From: Pseudomonadota bacterium
GTDB taxonomy: Bacteria; Pseudomonadota; Alphaproteobacteria; Rhizobiales; Aestuariivirgaceae
Reading direction: 5' to 3'
Assembly: GCA_016522385.1 (NCBI GenBank)
Contig: JAEKFU010000373.1
Location: 1-5,774 of the forward strand
DNA: 5,774 nucleotides
In this document: one piece after another, positions 1 through 5,774 of the stretch
How positions within the stretch are numbered: position 1 is the first letter of the stretch
Layout of the letters: each line of letters starts with the position of its first letter
Notes under the pieces: generated by a model
Databases searched by the model: none
What the model was told of the DNA's origin: nothing
The model's input: only the letters and a program-made list of their open reading frames with translations
Position numbers and translations under genes: made by a program

Positions 1-268
1 TCTTGGTCATGTCGAAGTGGTCGAGGCACTCATTGCCGGTGGCGCCCCGCTCGATCATGTCAACAACCTGAAATGGACCGCCCTCATTGAGGCCATCGTT
101 CTGGGTGATGGCGGCAAGGACCACACCAAAGTTGTTCGGGTCCTCGCCGCTGCCGGCGCCGACGTCAATTTGCGTGACGGTCAGGGACGCTCGCCACTCA
201 CGCTTGCGACGGCGCGCGGGTATGCAAGGATCGTCAAGATCCTTACATCCGCCGGCGCACACGAGTAA
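1..268 (+). CDS. Ankyrin-repeat protein, C-terminal part (5' end outside window)
   Basis: This is the last ~89 codons of an ankyrin-repeat protein. The reading frame is open from base 2, with no stop back to the window edge, and ends at TAA 266-268. Three repeat units can be seen. The first is the tail of one unit (LGHVEVVEALIAGGAPLDHV). The second begins at TALIEAIVLGDGG, carries a short insertion (GGKDHT), and continues to VVRVLAAAGADVNLRD. The last is GRSPLTLATARGYARIVKIL, ending SAGAHE. The TALIEA..LGDGG variant is familiar from small bacterial ankyrin proteins. Ankyrin repeats mediate protein-protein contacts; no catalytic domain is visible, and the partner is unknown. Any signal peptide would lie upstream of the window. 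A GTG at 17 is in frame but falls inside a repeat, so it is not a believable start. The gene is convergent with the histidine kinase to its right. Confidence 0.88.
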   Translation, partial: LGHVEVVEALIAGGAPLDHVNNLKWTALIEAIVLGDGGKDHTKVVRVLAAAGADVNLRDGQGRSPLTLATARGYARIVKILTSAGAHE

Positions 269-305
269 TCCGAACCTGCTCCAGGCTTAGTTTGCATAAT
301 TTCGT

Positions 306-331
306 AGGGGCGGTGTTTGACGCCCGCCCTT
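306..331. repeat. GC-rich inverted repeat in the convergent intergenic gap
   Basis: GGGCGG at 308-313 pairs with CCGCCC at 324-329 across a 10-nt loop. One G-U and one A-U pair extend it to 306/331. It lies 38 bp after the ankyrin gene stop, between two convergent genes, where a transcription end is expected. Neither strand has a T-run directly after the stem, so it is not a canonical Rho-independent terminator. It may be only an RNA 3'-end hairpin. Confidence 0.4.
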
Positions 332-395
332 GCGTAATTGACCAGAAACTACTTCCCAGCACTGGCCTCACCCCAAAGGCGATCAGGACTATTGC

Positions 396-432
396 TTTGA
401 TTGGTTCAATCAAAAAAACGATCCTGAACCAA
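396..432. repeat. Two overlapping alternative hairpins with an A7/T7 run, 3' of the kinase gene
   Basis: Two perfect 8-bp stems share bases. TTTGATTG (396-403) pairs with CAATCAAA (407-414) over a 3-nt loop. TTGGTTCA (401-408) pairs with TGAACCAA (425-432) over a 16-nt loop. They overlap at 401-408, so only one can form at a time. An A7 run (412-418, T7 on the minus strand) partly overlaps the first stem and lies in the loop of the second. The element starts 12 bp past the kinase stop codon. In the minus-strand transcript the U-run comes before or inside the stems rather than after them, so the order is wrong for a standard intrinsic terminator. The pairing is read directly; a role in transcript ends is inference. 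Confidence 0.4.
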
Positions 433-443
433 GGTTATGAGTG

Positions 444-2546
444 CTAGCTCTTTTTGGAGAATTCGCCTTTGCCCTTCAGCGTCTGCTCAACGATCTTCTT
501 CAGTTCATCGCGCTGATAGGGCTTGGATATCAGATTGTCGCGCAAGCGCGGCTCTTCCTGGTGCACCATGGCGCCCTTCGGATAGCCTGAGGCATGGATG
601 ACTTTCAGGTCAGGGCGGATCTGAGCCGCCGCCTGCGACAGGTCGAACCCGTTCATGCCGCCCGGCATGACCACATCGGTGAACAACAACTCGATATCCT
701 TGTTGTCCTGCAGTAGCTGGAGCGCTTCGATGGCGTTGCTCGCTTGCAAAGTCTCATAGCCAAAGCTTTCCAGGAAATCTACCGCCACGTCGCGTACGTT
801 GTCCTGGTCCTCAACCACCAGAATTTGCGTCTTCTTGTCCTTGGCTTTGGCCTTCTTCTTAGCGCCTGACGTTTCCGCTTCGCCTTCCATTGCCCTGAGC
901 GGCAGATACATCTTGAACGATGTGCCGCGGCCTTCTTCGGAATAGACCTTCATATGGCCGCCGGACTGCTTGATGAAACCAAAAACCATGGACAGCCCAA
1001 GTCCGGTCCCCTTGCCGACTTCCTTGGTTGTAAAGAACGGCTGGAACACCTTGTGCAAAAGGTGCTTCGGGATGCCCTCACCCGTATCGGACACGGCAAT
1101 CATAATATAGTCGCCCGGTTCGACCTCTTCATGCTCGGCAGCGTAGTCACTGTCGAGATACTGTTTGGACGTTTCGATCGTCAAACGGCCGCCGCCGCTT
1201 TCCTTCATCGCATCCCGGGCATTTATCGCAAGGTTGAGGATCGACGTCTCCAGCTGAGTGGGATCGGCCTTGATGATCGGCTCGCCATCCATCAGGTCGA
1301 TACGCAATTCCACTGCCTCGCCGACCGAGCGCTGCAGAATACCGCTCATTTCCTTGATCAATTCGTTGGGCTTAAGCTCTTGCGGTGCGAGAGACTGACG
1401 CCGGGCAAAGGCCAGCAGCTGCTTGGTCAGCTCTGATCCCTTGGTTGCTGCCTCGATCGCTTCGCGCGCCCGTTTCAAGGCCTTATCATTGCCTTCGAGA
1501 GCGCCTTCGACAAGCTGCAGATTCCCGATGACCACGGTCAAAAGGTTGTTGAAGTCATGGGCAATGCCGCCGGTCAACTGACCAACGGCCTCCATTTTCT
1601 GTGCCTGCCGCAAATGTTCCTCAGCTTTCTGGCGTGATGTGATGTCGACCATCTGCAAGATGAACTGATCGACTTTGCCCTTGCTGTCGCGCACCGGCGA
1701 TATGCTGGTAAGAGCATGAACGTGCTTGTCGTCGCTGGCCAGATAGCGCAATTCCGCATGACCGCCACCGCCGTCACCATTGCGGATTTTGCTGACGACA
1801 TCATGAACCTTGGCGACATCTTCTGAATGCACGATGTCCATGAAGCTCTTTGACAGAAGATCGAGTTCCTTGCGGCCGAGAATTTCGATCATCGCGCTGT
1901 TGACGGCGGAAAGCCGGCCATCGACGGTGAGAATCGCCATTCCATGGGCTGCCGCTTCGAATGAATTTCGGAACCGCTGTTCGCTCTGCTTCAGGGCGTC
2001 CTGAGTGCGGGTCTGTTCGCTCATGTCGCTCATCACCGCAATCGAGCGCTCGACGCGACCCTGGGCGTTCTTGTAGCCGATCGCCGACATAAGCACGTTG
2101 ACAGGCTGTCCGCCTTTTTTCATCAGCTTGACTTCGACATTACCGAAATAGCCGGTCTCGAAGAATTTCGGATAAATCTCTGTGCGCAGTTTCACCTGGG
2201 AGGCCTCGGACAGAATGCTCAGGCCATGCCGGCCGGCGAGTTCGTCCTCAGCATAGCCGAGCGTGTTCAGCGCCGATTTGTTACAGTTCAAAATCTCGCC
2301 ATCGCCGCCGATTACCAGGATCATCGTCGGTAAGTGGAAGAACAAATCGTCGTACAGGAACTTCGATTGACCGGGAAAAATCTCAAATCGCACCGGTTCA
2401 TTGTTTTCCGCCATGACATGACCATCACTGACCGGCAGGGCACCGTCCGGTGTACCCATTTTGCCCATAACATCGCCGTCCGCCTGATCGCCTAGCCAGT
2501 GGGTAAAGGAAACTGCACCAGAATCTTTAGCTATTGTCCAAGCCAT
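444..2546 (-). CDS. Soluble PAS-PAS hybrid histidine kinase with C-terminal receiver (CckA-like core)
   Basis: This 700-residue cytoplasmic sensor kinase probably autophosphorylates on His and passes the phosphate to its own receiver. Residues 1-60 are a poorly conserved leader. PAS 1 spans about 64-180 (ILVIGGDGEILNCNKSAL) and PAS 2 about 190-305. The HisKA helix carries GGIAHDFNNLLT with phospho-acceptor H330. The HATPase domain shows an N box (NLAINARDAM, 438-447), G1 (DTGEGIP, 487-493), F box (FQPFFTTK) and G2 (GKGTGLGLS, 511-519). A Lys-rich linker (563-572) leads to the receiver at about 575-690, with acidic E579/D580, phospho-acceptor D624 (FTDVVMP), S653 and K675. All key residues are present. 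I see no transmembrane segment, unlike CckA itself, so the input is probably cytosolic. PAS 1 lacks the LOV cysteine motif, and no ligand can be assigned. The ATG at 2546 has a good ribosome site. There is no partner regulator beside it. Confidence 0.95.
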   Translation of the reverse strand: MAWTIAKDSGAVSFTHWLGDQADGDVMGKMGTPDGALPVSDGHVMAENNEPVRFEIFPGQSKFLYDDLFFHLPTMILVIGGDGEILNCNKSALNTLGYAEDELAGRHGLSILSEASQVKLRTEIYPKFFETGYFGNVEVKLMKKGGQPVNVLMSAIGYKNAQGRVERSIAVMSDMSEQTRTQDALKQSEQRFRNSFEAAAHGMAILTVDGRLSAVNSAMIEILGRKELDLLSKSFMDIVHSEDVAKVHDVVSKIRNGDGGGGHAELRYLASDDKHVHALTSISPVRDSKGKVDQFILQMVDITSRQKAEEHLRQAQKMEAVGQLTGGIAHDFNNLLTVVIGNLQLVEGALEGNDKALKRAREAIEAATKGSELTKQLLAFARRQSLAPQELKPNELIKEMSGILQRSVGEAVELRIDLMDGEPIIKADPTQLETSILNLAINARDAMKESGGGRLTIETSKQYLDSDYAAEHEEVEPGDYIMIAVSDTGEGIPKHLLHKVFQPFFTTKEVGKGTGLGLSMVFGFIKQSGGHMKVYSEEGRGTSFKMYLPLRAMEGEAETSGAKKKAKAKDKKTQILVVEDQDNVRDVAVDFLESFGYETLQASNAIEALQLLQDNKDIELLFTDVVMPGGMNGFDLSQAAAQIRPDLKVIHASGYPKGAMVHQEEPRLRDNLISKPYQRDELKKIVEQTLKGKGEFSKKS

Positions 2547-2553
2547 ATACTTA

Positions 2554-2561
2554 CTTCCACC
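2554..2561 (-). promoter_or_regulatory. Ribosome binding site of the hybrid histidine kinase
   Basis: On the minus strand GGTGGAAG, preceded by GAA, lies 7 nt upstream of the ATG at 2546. This supports the first ATG over the internal ATG for residue 45 (2412-2414), which has no purine-rich sequence at that distance. Confidence 0.5.
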
Positions 2562-2734
2562 TTCTGACCCAACCTTGGATTAGAAAATAGGCGGTAATCG
2601 TAAACACTGTGTTGGCATCGGATTACGCGCATGGCGTTTCCCCGCAAAATGGACTGATATCGCCCAAATCTGGAGTTATGGTTACTGAATGACTAACGCG
2701 GTCGCCCAAGCTGCACCTGATCCGCCCCAACACG

Positions 2735-4750
2735 TCACAACAGCGGCCGAGCCACTGCTTCTGCTGTTATCTGGGCCGACAACAGACCATTGTCGTCAAT
2801 CGCTTCGGGCAGATGGCGTTTTTCGATAGTTACCCGAACGTCCGGTTCCTGGCCGCCCATTGCCAGCACGGCCGTCCGAGCGAAACTACGCGCCTTCGCA
2901 TCTGCATAGGCAATCGCCTCGGCACCGCCGGCGAACTGCCGCGTTCCCTCGGCATCGTGGACCCGAAACAGTCCATTGCCATCGCCGCTTACCTCAACCA
3001 ACACGGAGCGGGCAATCACGCCGCTTGCCGCGCCAACGGCATTCGCAACCTCAAAATAGTCGGGGACCAATAATTCGGTGCGCAGCCGGCGACCGGCTTC
3101 GGGATAGAAGACTTTCACAGGCCCGCCAACCGCCACCACCGGCACACTGGTCCCGATTGAAACCTCGGCCAATCCGATGCCGCGCTCACCACGGCAGACG
3201 GCATCAATCAATCCATCGGTATCACGTACATGTCCGCCCAAGGCCGTCGAAAGGATCACCCGACTGGTCAGTCGGACGACTTCATGCCAGACATCCCGGC
3301 AGAACTGTTCAACTTCAGCCGCACTTGGCGTTTGAACAACGCGCTGGCGGGTCATCAGCCGGGCAGCCATTAGTGCCGCATCGGTTGACCAGGTCGTTTG
3401 CAGGCCCAGGACGTGTGCTGCATCAGACGGTGTGAAGCCGGCCACCTGAACAATCCCCTTGCGCTGTAGGCTCTGCAATGTCCGCTGCTTGCTGCTTGAT
3501 GCACAAATGCATGATACCGCTTTCGGTCGCTCCGTCACCTTCGCAAGCACCTCAGTTTCGCGCGAGTTCAGCCCGGCTGTATCCATTGACTTGTTGTAGT
3601 TTGCCATCGGCAACATCACGAACTGCGCGGCAACCGGAGAGTTGGCATCGGCCAATTCGCGCTTCAGACCGGCTAGTACCTCAGGATATTGTGCCCCTAA
3701 GAGAGAAACCGGCACCAAGCGTCGCGGACCGACACTCAATTCCCCGGTCATCGACAAAAGCACTTCGCTGTCACCACCCAGCCCGATCGTCGTGACATCA
3801 ATCGCCTTGACCATGGTACGCCACCCACCAACCTCGGCGCCGATCTCGCTTACCCTCGGCCGGCCGTTTTTGAGGATGCCAAGATCGCTCGTGGTGCCGC
3901 CCATGTCGGACATGATGAAATCACTAAGGCCCGATAGTGCGGCAGCACCAACAAGGCTGGCGGCCGGGCCGGACAGGATCGTTTCGATCGGACGCATCAC
4001 GACTGTCTCAGCCAGCGCCAAGGTGCCATCTCCCTTGACGATCATCAGCGGTGCGTTGATCCCCGCCTGTTGCATCGATGCCCGAACCGCTTCAATCAGA
4101 TTGGTGATCCTGGCGATGAGCCTGGCATTCAGAATGGCGGTTAAAGCCCGTCGTGGTGCATCAAGCGCGGATGACAGTTCGCTCGACATGGTGACCGGTT
4201 TGCCGGTTCGTGCAATGACGGCATCCCGGGCGGCCTGCTCATGTGCCGGGTTTCGCACGGCAAATTGCGATGCGATCGCCACAGCGTCGACGCGGTCGCC
4301 CCAGGCGGTCAGTTCCGTCTCTACGGCAGCAAGGTCAAGCGGAGTGATTTCATCGCCCCCATGATTGTGGCCGCCGGCAATGCGGGCAATCGGCATTCCC
4401 GCAAATGCGCCGGTGACACTGGACCTTTTGACCATTTTGTCATCGAAGCCAATCAGCAGTGCGCCGACCACGCTACCGTGTCCTTCAACCACGGCATTGG
4501 TCGCCAACGTGGTCGACATTGAGACCAAGTTGATACTGTCGATGGCGGTGGTCTTCGGCATTGCCGCAAGCGCATCAGCGATTGCCTGGCTGACGCCGAT
4601 CGATAGATCACCGCGTGTCGTCAAAGCCTTGGCGCTGGCCACAACCTTGTTGGTGCCGGCTGCAATCACCACGGCATCCGTATAGGTGCCACCGGTATCA
4701 ACGCCAATCAAATAGCCGTCATCAGTGTACTGGTTCTTTGTCGTTGCCAC
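2735..4750 (-). CDS. Hydantoinase/oxoprolinase family protein (HyuA-type)
   Basis: This 671-residue protein belongs to the HyuA / 5-oxoprolinase-like family of the ASKHA (actin-like ATPase) fold. Known members cleave cyclic amide rings such as hydantoins or 5-oxoproline using ATP. The N-terminal domain (about 13-190) has the phosphate-1 loop GVDTGGTYTD (16-25) and the family motif STTLATNAVVEG (79-90). The main domain (about 205-500) has KGDGTL (239-244), RPIETILSGPAASLVGA (253-269), phosphate-2 DMGGTTSD (282-289) and TIGLGGDS (321-328). GFTPSDAAHVLG (438-449) and a Gly-rich GGPVKVFYPEAG (542-553) follow. Length is normal for HyuA. HyuA usually works with HyuB; none is visible here, so partner and substrate are unknown. 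The start is GTG at 4750, because an in-frame TAG lies four codons upstream (4760-4762) and no ATG is near. Family assignment is firm; enzyme specificity is not. Confidence 0.93.
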   Translation of the reverse strand: MATTKNQYTDDGYLIGVDTGGTYTDAVVIAAGTNKVVASAKALTTRGDLSIGVSQAIADALAAMPKTTAIDSINLVSMSTTLATNAVVEGHGSVVGALLIGFDDKMVKRSSVTGAFAGMPIARIAGGHNHGGDEITPLDLAAVETELTAWGDRVDAVAIASQFAVRNPAHEQAARDAVIARTGKPVTMSSELSSALDAPRRALTAILNARLIARITNLIEAVRASMQQAGINAPLMIVKGDGTLALAETVVMRPIETILSGPAASLVGAAALSGLSDFIMSDMGGTTSDLGILKNGRPRVSEIGAEVGGWRTMVKAIDVTTIGLGGDSEVLLSMTGELSVGPRRLVPVSLLGAQYPEVLAGLKRELADANSPVAAQFVMLPMANYNKSMDTAGLNSRETEVLAKVTERPKAVSCICASSSKQRTLQSLQRKGIVQVAGFTPSDAAHVLGLQTTWSTDAALMAARLMTRQRVVQTPSAAEVEQFCRDVWHEVVRLTSRVILSTALGGHVRDTDGLIDAVCRGERGIGLAEVSIGTSVPVVAVGGPVKVFYPEAGRRLRTELLVPDYFEVANAVGAASGVIARSVLVEVSGDGNGLFRVHDAEGTRQFAGGAEAIAYADAKARSFARTAVLAMGGQEPDVRVTIEKRHLPEAIDDNGLLSAQITAEAVARPLL

Positions 4751-4757
4751 TTCCCAG

Positions 4758-4761
4758 CCCT
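4758..4761 (-). promoter_or_regulatory. Candidate ribosome binding site of the HyuA-type gene
   Basis: AGGG on the minus strand lies 7 nt before the GTG start at 4750. It overlaps the in-frame TAG (4760-4762) that closes the frame upstream, which fixes this GTG as the earliest possible start. A second purine stretch (GGGAA) sits too close to the start to serve well. Confidence 0.4.
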
Positions 4762-4827
4762 AGGGTCTGTTTTCAACTGAGCCAATCAAAAACAATAAAC
4801 CTGATCGCCTTCAATGTGTTAGCGGGA

Positions 4828-4892
4828 CGACTCGCGCTTCGGACTAATCCATTTTGAAACGATCATGCGCAAGCGCCTCGAGTCGCGTTCGG
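4828..4892. repeat. Imperfect palindromic intergenic element, possibly a degraded extragenic repeat
   Basis: CGACTCG (4828-4834) is matched by its inverse complement CGAGTCG (4879-4885). The flanking CGCGCTTCGG and CGCGTTCGG form an imperfect direct repeat. Between them lies ACGATCATGCGCAAGCGC, which resembles the edges of palindromic intergenic repeats common in Rhizobiales; that resemblance is from memory and unverified. The element fills much of the 178-bp gap between the isomerase and HyuA-type genes. It could be a remnant of a dispersed repeat, or chance structure in GC-rich DNA. Confidence 0.25.
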
Positions 4893-4928
4893 CGCCCTAT
4901 ATCAGAAAACACAACGGCAGCAACACAA

Positions 4929-5756
4929 TCAGCTGTCCGCGGCAAATTCTTGTTCGACCCGCTTTATCCAGCCGAGGCCATCGAAAGTTGTTTCCTTGGG
5001 CTTGTATTCACAGCCAATCCAAGTGTCCACAGCCAGCAAGTTGATCGCACGAAAAACCTTGTGCAACGGCAGAAGACCAATGTCAGGTTCGTGCCGGTCC
5101 GGCACGCCGGCAATCTGGTAGTAACCGATCCGGTCGCCGCATCTCTCTATCCAGCCAGGCACCTCGCCGTGAATCTTCGCACAATGATAGACATCGAACT
5201 GCAATTTGGGTTGCACGCCGCCCCTGGCAGCCATGATATTCATCAGTGACATTGCCTTGTCGAACGTATCGAGAAAATATCCCGGAAGGTCGCCTGTGTT
5301 GATCGGTTCGATCAGTAGCTCCACCCCGGCCTGCGAACACATCTCGGCTGCATGAAGCACATTGTCGATATAGCAGTTCTCGACATGGCGGACCGGCACC
5401 TTGCGCGGAAACACGCCGGCAACACAGTGCAATCGCGGGCACCCAAGCGCCTGTGCGACCTTCAGTGTCTCCTCGACACCCTTGCGAAACTCACTAACGC
5501 GATCCGGCAAACAGGCCAGCCCGCGGTCGCCGCGCGACCAGTCGCCTGGCGCAATGTTCAGCAATGTCACCTGAAGATTGTAATGAGTGACGCGGTCGAC
5601 CAACTCATCGACCGGCCATTCCAGGGGAAACAGAAACTCCACGCCACGAAAACCGGCCGATGAAGCCGCACCAAATCGTTCCAGAAACGGACGTTCGGTA
5701 AAAAGAAAGGATAGATTGGCAGAAAATTCCAACACCGGACGAGTCCAAACCGTCAA
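4929..5756 (-). CDS. Hydroxypyruvate isomerase / 2-oxo-tetronate isomerase-like TIM-barrel protein
   Basis: This 275-residue protein belongs to the xylose-isomerase-like TIM-barrel (AP endonuclease 2-type) superfamily, closest in motif pattern to Hyi and OtnI. Those enzymes isomerise hydroxypyruvate and tartronate semialdehyde, or 2-oxo-tetronates. Family landmarks in order are FSANLSFLFTERPFLERF (11-28), GVEFLFP (38-44), NIAPGDWSRGDRGL (67-80), LGCPRLHCVAG (104-114), LLIEPINTGDLPGYFL (147-162), LQFDVYHC (185-192), QIAGVPDRHEPD (214-225) and GCEYKP (248-253). Likely metal and catalytic residues are E150, D188, Q214 and E250, with H191 nearby; all are present. It is slightly longer than the usual ~260 residues. 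The frame opens after an in-frame TGA (5766-5768), and the first start is TTG at 5756, preceded only by a weak GGGCGG. A GTG at 5733-5735 fits the family N-terminus better and may be the true start. The cytosolic location is inferred from the lack of a signal peptide. Confidence 0.9.
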   Translation of the reverse strand: MTVWTRPVLEFSANLSFLFTERPFLERFGAASSAGFRGVEFLFPLEWPVDELVDRVTHYNLQVTLLNIAPGDWSRGDRGLACLPDRVSEFRKGVEETLKVAQALGCPRLHCVAGVFPRKVPVRHVENCYIDNVLHAAEMCSQAGVELLIEPINTGDLPGYFLDTFDKAMSLMNIMAARGGVQPKLQFDVYHCAKIHGEVPGWIERCGDRIGYYQIAGVPDRHEPDIGLLPLHKVFRAINLLAVDTWIGCEYKPKETTFDGLGWIKRVEQEFAADS

Positions 5757-5774
5757 AGCCGCCCATCATAGGCC

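Noticed and set aside
437..461. Plus-strand terminator GAG...CTC followed by TTTTT for the ankyrin gene
   Set aside because: The stem is only 3 bp and lies partly within the end of the kinase coding region; not credible.
954..1436. 160-codon plus-strand frame opposite the kinase
   Set aside because: It is antisense to the HisKA/HATPase region with intact H, N, G1, F and G2 motifs. It is a shadow of codon composition.
2000..2360. LOV photosensor identity for the first PAS domain
   Set aside because: The flavin-binding cysteine motif of LOV domains (NCRFLQ-like) is absent. The NCNKSAL sequence here is ordinary PAS core.
2594..2626. Inverted repeat GTAATC / GATTAC in the gap upstream of the kinase
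   Set aside because: Only 6 bp with a 21-nt spacer and no T-run; too weak to call an operator or terminator.
2617..2641. EcfG-like general stress promoter upstream of the kinase (GGAAA, 16 nt, CGAT on the minus strand)
   Set aside because: Both boxes mismatch the GGAAC-N16/17-CGTT pattern, so this is within chance expectation for a 188-bp gap.
3642..4364. 240-codon open frame on the plus strand
   Set aside because: It lies wholly antisense to the HyuA-type gene, whose motifs are continuous through this region. The translation has biased Arg/Ser/Ala/Pro composition and no recognisable domain.
444..4750. Kinase and HyuA-type gene as a single functional operon
   Set aside because: They are co-directional, but the 188-bp gap, a separate good ribosome site and unrelated functions give no positive support.
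4854..5249. 131-codon plus-strand frame spanning the gap and isomerase 3' end
   Set aside because: Most of it is antisense to conserved isomerase motifs (GCEYKP, RHEPD), and there is no protein similarity I recognise.

Overview
The window looks like ordinary chromosomal sequence from an alphaproteobacterium, most likely of the Hyphomicrobiales (Rhizobiales) type. The evidence is a moderately GC-rich composition (judged by eye), a CckA-like hybrid histidine kinase core (GGIAHDFNNLLT followed by a fused receiver), and hydantoinase and hydroxypyruvate-isomerase-like catabolic genes. The taxonomic placement is inference; there is no rRNA or marker gene here.

Layout, left to right. Positions 1-268 hold the 3' end of a plus-strand ankyrin-repeat protein whose start lies outside the window. 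It converges on a minus-strand gene across a 175-bp gap (269-443) that contains a GC-rich inverted repeat and a pair of overlapping, mutually exclusive hairpins. Positions 444-2546 (minus) encode a 700-residue soluble PAS-PAS-HisKA-HATPase-receiver hybrid histidine kinase. After a 188-bp gap (2547-2734), positions 2735-4750 (minus) encode a 671-residue hydantoinase/oxoprolinase (HyuA-type) ASKHA-fold protein. After a 178-bp gap (4751-4928) with a weak repeat-like palindrome, positions 4929-5756 (minus) encode a 275-residue hydroxypyruvate isomerase / 2-oxo-tetronate isomerase-like TIM-barrel protein. The window ends 18 bases upstream of its apparent start.

The three minus-strand genes point the same way, but gaps of 178 and 188 bp separate them, so a tight operon is not evident. 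The isomerase and the HyuA-type protein are both small-molecule catabolic enzymes and could belong to one pathway, but no substrate can be read from the sequence. The kinase has its own receiver and no separate response regulator beside it, so it probably signals through a distant phosphotransferase or regulator. I found no IS element, CRISPR array, tRNA, rRNA or phage gene, and no convincing undescribed system. The points most worth checking are a winged-helix-like segment inside the HyuA-type protein, the absence of a HyuB partner, a divergent active-site loop in the isomerase, and the alternative hairpins at 396-432.
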